From contig NZ_CP042582.1 in the NCBI RefSeq assembly GCF_008728835.1, positions 124,001-188,000 on the forward strand: 64,000 nucleotides of DNA. Reading direction: 5' to 3'. The DNA comes from Hypericibacter adhaerens. Lineage in GTDB: Bacteria; Pseudomonadota; Alphaproteobacteria; Dongiales; Dongiaceae. A program made the translations under genes and the position numbers. Shown piece by piece: positions 56,679 through 64,000 of the stretch; the stretch's first letter is position 1; each line of letters opens with the position of its first letter. Below the pieces are notes generated by a model. That model searched no databases. It had not been told where the DNA came from and was given only the letters and a program-made list of their open reading frames with translations.

Positions 56679-58577
56679 ATGTCGGCGGAGCCTGAACTCC
56701 GGGCCGAGCGGCCCGATCGCGGCCCCGGCCGCCCGGGCCGCGATGGCCCGGGGCACGGCGAGACGGCCGATCCGCCCCTCATGGCGAACCGGGCCGAGGA
56801 CCGGATCGACGACCGGGCGGCGGCCAAGGCCGCCAAGCGCCAGAGCCCGCCGCCGGAAGCGGGGAGCGGGGCCGCAGAGCGCAAGCGCGAGCGCGACAGC
56901 GTAACCCGGGCCGCCTTGCAGCGCCGGCGCCGCCGGCGGCGTCGCCTGTCGCCGCTCACCCGGCGCATCCTCGCCCTCAACGTGCTGGCGATCGCCATCC
57001 CGGTCGCGGGCCTCCTCTATCTCGGCGATTATCGCGACGATCTGGTGAACTCGCAGCTCGCCTCGCTGCGCACCCAGGCCGAGCTCTTCGCCGGCGCCAT
57101 CGGCACCAGCGGCGTGGTGACGGGCCCGCTCGGCGAGGAGAAGATCCTGCCCGAGACCACGCGTCACACGGTGCGCCGCCTGGTCGACGTCTCGAAGGTG
57201 CGCGCGCGCCTGTTCGATTCCGATGGCGTGCTGCTGGCGGACAGCTTCAAGCTGGTCGGCCCTTCCGGCCAGGTCGAGATCGAGGTGCTGCCGCCCCAGC
57301 AGCAGCACAACCTCTTCGGCAACCTGGTGGCCGACATCTATGACTGGGTGGTGGCACAGATGCCGGGCAACCGGCGCATGCCGCTCTATCGCGAGGCGGC
57401 GGACCAGAAGGCCGAGGATTATCCCGAGGCGGCGCGCGCACTTCTGGGCGAGACCGCGGAGATGGTCCGCAGCAACGGCGCCGGCGGCATGATCCTCTCG
57501 GTCGCCGTGCCCGTGCAGCGCTACCGCCAGGTGCTGGGCGCGCTCATGGTCTCGACCGACGGCCGCGAGATCGAGGACGCGCTGCGCCGCGTGCGGCTCG
57601 GGATCCTGCAGGTCTTCGCCGTGGCAGCGGCCATCACCATCCTGCTGTCGCTCTATCTCGCCGGCACCATCGCGCGGCCGATCCACCGCCTGGCCGAGGC
57701 CGCCGACCGCGTGCGCCGCGTGCCGGGCCGGCAGGTGGCGATTCCCGATTTCGGCAAGCGCCGCGACGAGATCGGCGACCTGGCCGAGGCGCTGCGCGAC
57801 ATGACCAACGCGCTCTGGCAGCGCATGGACGCGATCGAGCGCTTCGCGGCCGACGTCGCGCACGAGATCAAGAACCCGCTGACCTCGCTCCGCAGCGCGG
57901 TCGAGACCGTGGCGCGGATCGAGGACCCGGTACAGCAGAAGAAGCTGATGGGCATCATCCTCGACGACGTGCAGCGCCTCAACCGCCTCATCACCGACAT
58001 CTCCGACGCCTCGCGCCTCGATGCCGAGCTGTCGCGCGCCGAAAGCGAGCGGATCGACCTGCCGAAGCTGCTGCAGGCCCTGACCGATCTGCACGAGAGC
58101 ACGATCGGGCCCGAGGGCCCGCGCCTGCTGCTCGACATCGCCGACCGGCAGAACCTCGACGTGACCGGGCTCGAGAGCCGCCTGGTCCAGGTGCTGCGCA
58201 ACCTGATCGCCAATGCCGTCTCCTTCAGCCCGCCGGGCGGACGCATCCGGCTCGCCGCCGGGCGCCAGGGCGACATGGTCCGCATCCTGGTCGAGGATGG
58301 CGGTCCCGGCATTCCGCCCGGCAAGCTCGAGGCGATCTTCGAGCGCTTCTACAGCGAGCGGCCCAAGACCGAGAAGTTCGGCGCCCATTCGGGCCTCGGC
58401 CTCTCCATCTCCAAGCAGATCGTCGAGGCGCAGGGCGGGCGCATCTGGGCGGAGAACATCGAGGACGGCCATGGCGAGGTGCTGGGCGCGCGCTTCGTGA
58501 TCCTGCTGCCCGCGGCCGAGCGCGAGCCGCGCGATCGCTCGCCGCGCGAGCGCGCCGCCCGCGACTGGCAGCGCTGA
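56679..58577 (+). CDS. chvG: Sensor histidine kinase ChvG
   Basis: A 632-residue membrane kinase. The first 95 residues are very Arg/Pro-rich and probably disordered; a shorter form from a later start is possible. Membrane helices lie at about residues 100-117 and 310-330 around a periplasmic sensor domain, followed by HAMP. His395 in HEIKNPLTS is the phosphoacceptor; NLIANAVSFSP, EDGGPGIPPG and SGLGLSISKQIVEAQGG are the N, G1 and G2 boxes. It phosphorylates ChvI, encoded 74 bases upstream. Confidence 0.92.
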   Translation: MSAEPELRAERPDRGPGRPGRDGPGHGETADPPLMANRAEDRIDDRAAAKAAKRQSPPPEAGSGAAERKRERDSVTRAALQRRRRRRRRLSPLTRRILALNVLAIAIPVAGLLYLGDYRDDLVNSQLASLRTQAELFAGAIGTSGVVTGPLGEEKILPETTRHTVRRLVDVSKVRARLFDSDGVLLADSFKLVGPSGQVEIEVLPPQQQHNLFGNLVADIYDWVVAQMPGNRRMPLYREAADQKAEDYPEAARALLGETAEMVRSNGAGGMILSVAVPVQRYRQVLGALMVSTDGREIEDALRRVRLGILQVFAVAAAITILLSLYLAGTIARPIHRLAEAADRVRRVPGRQVAIPDFGKRRDEIGDLAEALRDMTNALWQRMDAIERFAADVAHEIKNPLTSLRSAVETVARIEDPVQQKKLMGIILDDVQRLNRLITDISDASRLDAELSRAESERIDLPKLLQALTDLHESTIGPEGPRLLLDIADRQNLDVTGLESRLVQVLRNLIANAVSFSPPGGRIRLAAGRQGDMVRILVEDGGPGIPPGKLEAIFERFYSERPKTEKFGAHSGLGLSISKQIVEAQGGRIWAENIEDGHGEVLGARFVILLPAAEREPRDRSPRERAARDWQR

Positions 58578-58589
58578 GGATCGCGCCCG

Positions 58590-59066
58590 ATGACGCGAGG
58601 TTCTTCGCGATCGGGCGATGCGGTCGAGGTCCATGGCACCGCGGTCGCGATCGACGGGCAGGGGCTCCTGCTGCGGGGCGCGCCGGGCAGCGGCAAATCC
58701 GATCTCGCGCTGCGGCTGGTCGATGGCGGCGCGCTCCTGATCGCGGACGACCTGGTCAGGATCGAGCGGCGCGGCGACGGGCTCTGGGTCGGGCCCGCCG
58801 CGGGCACGCCGGCGGCGCTGCGTCATAAGATTGAAATCCGGGGGCTGGGGATCGCGAGCCTGCCGGGCCTGGAGGAGGCGCCGTTGGTTCTGGTGGCCGA
58901 CCTGGTGCCGGGCCTGGTGCCCGAGCGGCTGCCGCCGGCGGGATTCTGCGATTATCTGGCGGTCGGGCTCCCCTTGATCGCGCTCGATTCCTTTGCCGCC
59001 TCGGCCGCGGCCAAGCTCCGGCTTGCGGTCAAGCGCGGCCCCCGGTCTATAATCCCTCCCCCATGA
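58590..59066 (+). CDS. hprK: HPr kinase/phosphorylase, short alphaproteobacterial form
   Basis: A 158-residue protein that corresponds only to the catalytic C-terminal domain of HprK. Walker A GAPGSGKSD is at residues 30-38, and EIRGLGIASLP is the HprK signature. Like other alphaproteobacterial HprKs it lacks the N-terminal domain of Gram-positive enzymes. It phosphorylates HPr on Ser56 (see ptsH). It starts 12 bases after chvG and overlaps rapZ by 4 bases (ATGA). This links a two-component system, RapZ and the PTS in one operon. Confidence 0.9.
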   Translation: MTRGSSRSGDAVEVHGTAVAIDGQGLLLRGAPGSGKSDLALRLVDGGALLIADDLVRIERRGDGLWVGPAAGTPAALRHKIEIRGLGIASLPGLEEAPLVLVADLVPGLVPERLPPAGFCDYLAVGLPLIALDSFAASAAAKLRLAVKRGPRSIIPPP

Positions 59067-59995
59067 CCCAACAGGCAGCGCCCGAGGCGCCAGCTTCTAC
59101 CGCGGGCGGGATGGCATCGATCGCGTCCCGCCCGGAGCGCCTGCCGGTGGTGCTGGTGACCGGCCTTTCCGGCGCCGGCCATACCACGGCGCTCAAGATC
59201 CTCGAGGATCTCGGTTACGAGGCTGTCGACAACCTGCCCCTCACCCTGATGGACGGGCTCGCCGGCGGCAAGCTCGCGCGTCCGCTCGCGGTCGGCGTGG
59301 ACAGCCGCACCCGCGACTTCTCGGCCGAGGCGCTGAGCGAGAAGCTCGGCCGGCTGACGCATGACGCGGGGCTCGAGGTGAAGCTCCTGTTCCTCGATTG
59401 CAGCGACGAGGTGCTGCGCCGCCGCTTCACCGAGACGCGTCGCCGCCATCCGCTGGCGCTCGACCGCCCGGTCGCCGACGGCATCCGCCAGGAGCGCGAG
59501 CTGCTGGCGCCCTTGCGCGAGCTCGCCGATCTCGTGGTCGACAGCACCGATCTCGCCATCGGCGATCTCAAGCATCTGCTGCAGGGACATTTCCGGCTGC
59601 AATCGGCGCAGGCCGCGATCACCGTGATGTCCTTCTCCTATCGTCACGGCCTGCCGCGCGAAGCCGATCTCGTGTTCGACGTGCGCTTCCTGACCAATCC
59701 GCATTATCGCGACGAGCTGCGGCCGCTCACGGGCAAGGATGCGAAGATCGGGCTCTTCATCGAGGCCGATCCCGCCTGGGGGCCGTTCTTCGACAATCTC
59801 CGCAATCTGCTCCTGCCGCTGCTGCCGCGATTCGAGCGCGAGGGCAAGAGCTATCTGACCTTGGCCGTCGGTTGTACCGGCGGCCGTCACCGCTCGGTTT
59901 TCGCCGCCGAGCGCCTGGCCCAGTGGTTGCGCGCGCAAGGGCGTCATGTCAGCTTGCGCCACCGCGATCTCGACCGGGGGGCCGGGGTGGACTGA
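59063..59995 (+). CDS. rapZ: RNase adapter protein RapZ
   Basis: A 310-residue P-loop protein of the RapZ/YvcJ family: LVTGLSGAGHTTALKILEDL then GYEAVDNLPL at residues 32-60, and the C-terminal RNA-binding part with CTGGRHRSVFAAERLAQWLR. In place of the Walker A lysine there is His40 (GLSGAGHT), so nucleotide binding may be weak. In enterobacteria RapZ directs RNase E to sRNAs and senses amino-sugar levels; in alphaproteobacteria its target is unclear. Downstream is the EIIA gene. Confidence 0.9.
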   Translation: MTQQAAPEAPASTAGGMASIASRPERLPVVLVTGLSGAGHTTALKILEDLGYEAVDNLPLTLMDGLAGGKLARPLAVGVDSRTRDFSAEALSEKLGRLTHDAGLEVKLLFLDCSDEVLRRRFTETRRRHPLALDRPVADGIRQERELLAPLRELADLVVDSTDLAIGDLKHLLQGHFRLQSAQAAITVMSFSYRHGLPREADLVFDVRFLTNPHYRDELRPLTGKDAKIGLFIEADPAWGPFFDNLRNLLLPLLPRFEREGKSYLTLAVGCTGGRHRSVFAAERLAQWLRAQGRHVSLRHRDLDRGAGVD

Positions 59996-60050
59996 TGTTG
60001 ACCGTGCAGACGGACGGCGGCGGGATCGGGCATGGGGTGAGGACAGCAAT

Positions 60051-60458
60051 ATGATCGGCATGGTGTTGGTGACGCATGGCCGGCTGGCCGAGGAGTTCGT
60101 CTCGGCGCTCGAGCATGTCGTGGGCAAGCAGAAGAACATCGCGGCCATCTGCATCGGGCCCGATGACGATATGGAGGCCCGCCGCCAGGAGATTCTCGAC
60201 CAGGTGGCCAAGGTCGACAGCGGCGAGGGCGTCGTGCTGCTGACCGACATGTTCGGCGGCACGCCCTCCAACCTGGCGATCTCGGTGCTCGATCGTGCCA
60301 ATGTCGAGGTGATCGCCGGCGTCAACCTGCCGATGCTGATCAAGCTCGCCTCGATCCGCGGCACGCAGAAGCTGCCGGCCGCGGTCGCCGCGGCCCAGGA
60401 GGCGGGCCGCAAATACATCAACGTCGCCTCGCAACTGCTCGCAGGCGCGGGTCAATGA
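60051..60458 (+). CDS. PTS EIIA component, mannose type
   Basis: A 135-residue EIIA-Man-type protein with the phosphorylated His9 in VLVTHGRLAEEF and the family block VVLLTDMFGGTPSNLA. No EIIB or EIIC sugar permease genes are near, so it acts as a regulatory output of the phosphorelay rather than in transport. The start at 60051 gives a full-length family N-terminus. It overlaps ptsH by 4 bases. Confidence 0.9.
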   Translation: MIGMVLVTHGRLAEEFVSALEHVVGKQKNIAAICIGPDDDMEARRQEILDQVAKVDSGEGVVLLTDMFGGTPSNLAISVLDRANVEVIAGVNLPMLIKLASIRGTQKLPAAVAAAQEAGRKYINVASQLLAGAGQ

Positions 60459-60751
60459 GCGCAGGCGACATGCCCGGCAGCGGTCCTCTGACGGCCCATC
60501 TCGAGATCCGCAACCAGCGCGGCCTGCATGCGCGCGCGGCGGCGAAGTTCGTGCAGGCGCTGAACGGTTTCCAGGCCGACATCGTGGTGATCCGGGGCGA
60601 CATGGAGGTCTCGGGCCGCTCGATCATGGGATTGATGATGCTGGCCGCGGGGCCCGGCTCGGTCATCGAGGTGCGGGCCACCGGAACCGACGCGGCGGCG
60701 GCCTTGGGGGCGCTCGAGGCGCTGATCGGACGCAAATTCGATGAAAGCTGA
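60455..60751 (+). CDS. ptsH: HPr phosphocarrier protein
   Basis: A 98-residue HPr. His25 in RGLHARAAAKF takes the phosphate from Enzyme I, and Ser56 in SGRSIMGLMML is the site used by HprK, so the protein can be controlled by both routes. It overlaps the EIIA gene on the left by 4 bases and the EI gene on the right by 11 bases. The first 12 residues are a short extension before the usual HPr start. Confidence 0.93.
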   Translation: MSAGDMPGSGPLTAHLEIRNQRGLHARAAAKFVQALNGFQADIVVIRGDMEVSGRSIMGLMMLAAGPGSVIEVRATGTDAAAALGALEALIGRKFDES

Positions 60752-62537
60752 ACGCGAACGGGCGGCCCGGCCCCGCAAGCGGGCCCCCGCCAAGGGCGAG
60801 CTGGTGTTCGAGGGGCTGGGCGTGTCGCCCGGCATCGCCGTGGGGCCCGCCCATGTGGTCGAGGGCGGCTCGGTGCATGTGCCCGAATATCGCATCGAGC
60901 CCGACCAGATCGAGGCCGAGCGCGCGCGCTTCTCCGCCGCGGTCGCCAAGGCGCAGAAGCAGCTCGTCAAGCTCAAGGGCAAGTCGGCCAACCTGCCGGG
61001 CACGGCGGCGGAGGAGATCGGCTTCCTGCTCGATGCGCATCTGCAGATGCTGACGGGATCGCGCGTCGTGCGCGGCGTCGAGAAGCTGATCGAGGAAGGC
61101 CTCAACGCCGAGGCCGCGGTCCAGGCCGAGATCTCCAAGGTGGCCCAGGATTTCGCGGCACTCGACGACGCCTATATGGCGGCGCGCGCCCAGGACATCC
61201 GCGAGGTCGGCGACCGGCTGATCCGCAACCTGACCCAGACGCCCTACGAGGCCTTCTCGCACCTGTCGCCGGGCAGCATCATCGTCGGCGAGGAGCTGAC
61301 GCCGGCCGACACGGCGCTGATGAACCCCGAGCTGGTCGGCGGCCTCGCCGCCGTGCTGGGCGGCGCGGAAAGCCACACCGCGATCATGGCGCGCTCGCTG
61401 GGGCTGCCGGCGGTGCTCGGCGTGGCGGGCCTGATCGGCAATGTCCGCAGCGGCGACGTGATCGCGATCGACGGCGATGGCGGCCGGATCTACCTCAACC
61501 CGAGCGCCAAGACGCTGGCGCAGCTCAAGACCCGCCAGGCCGAGGACGAGCGCGAGGAGAAGCAGCTCTCGCGCCTGAAGAAGCTGCCCGCGATCACGCG
61601 CGACGGCATCGCCATCGGGCTGCAGGCCAATCTGGAGCTGCCGCGCGAGCTCGACATGGCGATGGATGCGGGCGCCGAGGGCGTGGGGCTGCTGCGCACC
61701 GAGTTCCTCTATATGAACCGCGACGACCTGCCCGACGAGGACGAGCAGTACAAGATCTATGTCGAGCTGATCGAGGGCTTAAGCGGGCGGCCGATCACCG
61801 CGCGCACGCTCGATGTCGGCGCCGACAAGCTGGCCTATTCGCTGGCAGCCCATCTGGGCGGCGGCATCAACCCGGCGCTGGGCCTGCGCGCGATCCGCCT
61901 CTCCTTGCGCGAGCGCAGCCTGCTCGAGGCGCAGCTCGCCGCCATGATCCGCGCCGGCGCGCATGGCCCGCTGCGCATCCTCCTGCCCATGATCTCGACG
62001 CTGATCGAGATCCGCCAGGTGCGCGAGGTGCTGGACCGCGTGGTGCGCCGGCTGCATCGCCGGCGCGTGAAGGTGCCCGATCCCCTGCCGCCGATCGGCG
62101 TCATGATCGAGGTGCCGGGCGCGGCGCTCTCGGCCGACGCCTTTGCCCAGATCGTCGATTTCTTCGCCATCGGCACCAACGACCTCACCATGTACACGCT
62201 GGCGATCGACCGCGGCGAGGAGCAGGTGGCGCATCTCTATAACCCGCTCCATCCGGCGGTGCTGCGCCTGATCCAGTTCGCGACCGAGGCGGCCTTGCGC
62301 GCGCGCATCCCCGTCAGCGTCTGCGGCGAGATCGCGGGCGATCCGCGCTATACGCCGCTGCTGCTGGGCCTCGGCATCCGCGAGCTCTCCATGGCGGCGA
62401 CGGCGCTGCCGCGCGTCAAGCAGCGCATCCGCGACCTCGACCTGGTGGCGGCGACGCGTTGCGCCAGCACCATCATGGACCAGTCCGACCCCGGCCGGAT
62501 CGCGGCGCTCCTGGACGATTTCAACACGCTGGCGTGA
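60741..62537 (+). CDS. ptsI: PTS Enzyme I (phosphoenolpyruvate-protein phosphotransferase)
   Basis: A 598-residue Enzyme I. The phosphohistidine is His212 in GGAESHTAIMARSLG; the PEP-binding part has LRTEFLYMNR and the active-site Cys528 in SVCGEIAGDPRYT. There is no N-terminal GAF domain, so it is of the general PtsI rather than PtsP (EI-Ntr) type, although no sugar-specific permease is nearby. It starts the phosphorelay EI to HPr to EIIA encoded by the three overlapping genes. Confidence 0.92.
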   Translation: MKAERERAARPRKRAPAKGELVFEGLGVSPGIAVGPAHVVEGGSVHVPEYRIEPDQIEAERARFSAAVAKAQKQLVKLKGKSANLPGTAAEEIGFLLDAHLQMLTGSRVVRGVEKLIEEGLNAEAAVQAEISKVAQDFAALDDAYMAARAQDIREVGDRLIRNLTQTPYEAFSHLSPGSIIVGEELTPADTALMNPELVGGLAAVLGGAESHTAIMARSLGLPAVLGVAGLIGNVRSGDVIAIDGDGGRIYLNPSAKTLAQLKTRQAEDEREEKQLSRLKKLPAITRDGIAIGLQANLELPRELDMAMDAGAEGVGLLRTEFLYMNRDDLPDEDEQYKIYVELIEGLSGRPITARTLDVGADKLAYSLAAHLGGGINPALGLRAIRLSLRERSLLEAQLAAMIRAGAHGPLRILLPMISTLIEIRQVREVLDRVVRRLHRRRVKVPDPLPPIGVMIEVPGAALSADAFAQIVDFFAIGTNDLTMYTLAIDRGEEQVAHLYNPLHPAVLRLIQFATEAALRARIPVSVCGEIAGDPRYTPLLLGLGIRELSMAATALPRVKQRIRDLDLVAATRCASTIMDQSDPGRIAALLDDFNTLA

Positions 62538-62545
62538 GGCGCCCC

Positions 62546-62655
62546 ATTTCTCCTCCCCCGCGCTGCGGGGGAGGATCAAGGAGGGGGCTGCTCGGTCTTT
62601 GCAACATCGCGTCTTCCCCCTCCCTAACCCTCGCCCTTGAGGGGGGAGGGGATAG
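62546..62655. repeat. Palindromic intergenic repeat downstream of ptsI
   Basis: TCCTCCCCCGC-GCT-GCGGGGGAGGA forms a perfect 11-base-pair hairpin near 62549-62573. A second imperfect stem pairs CCCCCTCCC with GGGGGAGGGG near 62617-62652. Units of this kind (CCCTCCCTAACCCTC...) are dispersed intergenic repeats in related genomes. It may act as the operon terminator. Confidence 0.6.
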
Positions 62656-62709
62656 AAAGTGGCATTTCCAACCTGCGCCAAGGGCTTACCAATGCCCTCC
62701 CGGCAGCCC

Positions 62710-62738
62710 TTGCCGGGCTCCGGCCCCCCTGCTATAGG
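62710..62738 (+). promoter_or_regulatory. Predicted sigma-70 promoter of ahcY
   Basis: TTGCCG at 62710-62715 and TATAGG at 62733-62738 are 17 bases apart, the ideal spacing. The ahcY start is 52 bases further on, with an AGGAGA ribosome site. No riboswitch-like fold was recognised in the leader. Confidence 0.55.
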
Positions 62739-62789
62739 GGCCCGCCATTTCCCCCGTTATACCCTACGAGAATCAGGAGAATTCGCCCG

Positions 62790-64000
62790 ATGAGCGCGCG
62801 CCAGGACTACAAGGTCGCCGACATCTCCAAGGCCGATTGGGGCCGCAAGGAGATCGCGATCGCCGAGACCGAGATGCCGGGCCTGATGGCGCTCCGGCGC
62901 GAGTTCGGCGAGAAGAAGCCGCTCAAGGGCGCCCGCATCGCCGGCTGCCTGCATATGACGATCCAGACCGCGGTGCTGATCGAGACGCTGATCGCGCTCG
63001 GCGCCACGGTGCGCTGGTCCTCCTGCAACATCTTCTCGACCCAGGACCAGGCGGCGGCCGCCATCGCCGTCAAGGGCATCCCGGTCTTCGCCTGGAAGGG
63101 CATGAACGAGGAGGAGTTCTGGTGGTGCATCGAGCAGACCATCAAGGGGCCGGACGGCTGGACGCCGAACATGATCCTCGATGACGGCGGCGACCTCACC
63201 CAGATCATGCACGACAAATATCCGGCGATGCTCAAGGACGTGAAGGGCATCTCCGAGGAGACCACGACCGGCGTGCATCGCCTCTACGAGATGGCGAAGA
63301 AGGGCACGCTCGCGGTGCCGGCGATCAACGTCAATGACAGCGTCACCAAGTCGAAGTTCGACAATCTCTATGGCTGCCGCGAAAGCCTGGTCGACGGCAT
63401 CAAGCGCGCGACCGACGTGATGATGGCGGGCAAGGTCGCCGTGGTCTGCGGCTATGGCGATGTCGGCAAGGGCTCGGCGGCCTCGCTCCGGAGCCAGGGC
63501 GCCCGTGTCATGGTGACCGAGGTCGATCCGATCTGCGCGCTGCAGGCGGCGATGGAAGGCTACCAGGTCACCACCATGGACGATGCGGCCGCCCATGCCG
63601 ACATCTTCGTCACCTGCACCGGCAATGTCGACGTCATCACGCTCGACCATATGCGCCAGATGAAGGACCGCGCGATCGTCTGCAACATCGGCCATTTCGA
63701 CAGCGAGATCCAGATCGGAGCGCTGCGGAACTACAAGTGGGAGAACGTGAAGCCGCAGGTGGACGAGGTCGTGTTTCCCGACGGCAAGCGCCTGATCGTG
63801 CTGGCCGAGGGCCGGCTCGTGAATCTCGGCTGCGCCACCGGCCATCCGAGCTTCGTGATGAGCGCCTCCTTCACCAACCAGGTGCTGGCCCAGATCGAGC
63901 TCTGGTCCAACCATGGTCAGTACGAGCGCAAGGTCTACGTGTTGCCGAAGCACCTGGACGAGAAGGTCGCGGCGCTGCATCTGGAGAAGATCGGCGTGAA
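62790..64000 (+). CDS. ahcY: S-adenosylhomocysteine hydrolase, 3' end missing
   Basis: The first 403 residues of a protein normally about 470 long; the gene runs off the window. [20 protein letters not shown] and [18 protein letters not shown] are the substrate domain; [20 protein letters not shown] holds the catalytic Lys, and [11 protein letters not shown] near residue 220 is the NAD loop. It splits S-adenosylhomocysteine to adenosine and homocysteine and so keeps methylation reactions running. It has its own promoter after the PTS operon, an arrangement common in alphaproteobacteria. Confidence 0.97.
   Translation, partial: MSARQDYKVADISKADWGRKEIAIAETEMPGLMALRREFGEKKPLKGARIAGCLHMTIQTAVLIETLIALGATVRWSSCNIFSTQDQAAAAIAVKGIPVFAWKGMNEEEFWWCIEQTIKGPDGWTPNMILDDGGDLTQIMHDKYPAMLKDVKGISEETTTGVHRLYEMAKKGTLAVPAINVNDSVTKSKFDNLYGCRESLVDGIKRATDVMMAGKVAVVCGYGDVGKGSAASLRSQGARVMVTEVDPICALQAAMEGYQVTTMDDAAAHADIFVTCTGNVDVITLDHMRQMKDRAIVCNIGHFDSEIQIGALRNYKWENVKPQVDEVVFPDGKRLIVLAEGRLVNLGCATGHPSFVMSASFTNQVLAQIELWSNHGQYERKVYVLPKHLDEKVAALHLEKIGV

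Noticed and set aside
62640-62789. S-adenosylhomocysteine riboswitch before ahcY
   Set aside because: I could not fit the known conserved core; a simple sigma-70 promoter explains the short leader.

Overview
This is GC-rich alphaproteobacterial DNA, most like a Rhodospirillales-type genome. The evidence is the conserved chvI-chvG-hprK-rapZ-EIIA-HPr-EI-ahcY block at the right end, plus DUF3572, zf-CHCC and IalB-family genes. No species can be named from the sequence alone.

Layout. (1) 1-9767: a plus-strand catabolic operon. It holds a branched-chain-type ABC transporter (LivM fragment and LivF), two paralogous ACMSD-type amidohydrolases, two PaaK-like CoA ligases, an SDR, an acyl-CoA dehydrogenase and a crotonase. 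A convergent LysR regulator closes it. Together they look like import, CoA activation and beta-oxidation-like breakdown of an aromatic or alicyclic acid; the substrate is unknown. (2) About 10.4-39.75 kb: a genomic island of roughly 29.3 kb next to a tRNA-Arg(CCG) gene. From left to right it carries a secreted nuclease, a frameshifted lipoprotein gene, an EVE-domain gene fragment and two HEPN-like hypotheticals. Then come a Druantia type II-like defence operon (DruM methylase, DruF, DruG, giant helicase DruE) with a Cas4-like nuclease and a Vsr endonuclease, and a mobilisation module (ribbon-helix-helix protein, TraC/TraD-like protein, candidate oriT hairpins, TraA relaxase-helicase). After that sit hypothetical cassettes with a shared hairpin leader, a Fic-domain protein and a metallophosphoesterase. 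The island ends in a coupled serine-recombinase module: a small basic protein, a resolvase domain lacking the catalytic serine, and two full large serine recombinases. The last 21 codons of the final recombinase are read from the antisense strand of the tRNA gene. No type IV secretion genes are visible, so the island looks mobilisable rather than self-transmissible. (3) 39.8-64 kb: core chromosome. It holds a DUF1254 lipoprotein, DUF3572, a lipoprotein hydrolase with an ABC ATPase, a zf-CHCC protein, polA, a glycine-zipper lipoprotein, IalB, a 1941-residue autotransporter, a HugZ-like protein, the ChvI/ChvG two-component system, the PTS regulatory cascade and ahcY (cut by the window end).

Main points of interest: the extended Druantia II operon with Vsr and a Cas4-like nuclease; the serine-recombinase module with a predicted dead partner; the 33-of-35-base repeat that marks a candidate left boundary and suggests an older related element lay at the same tRNA; the hairpin-leader cassettes; and an acyl-CoA dehydrogenase with Asp at the catalytic Glu position. 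Family names come from recognised motifs and remembered families; no database search was possible.
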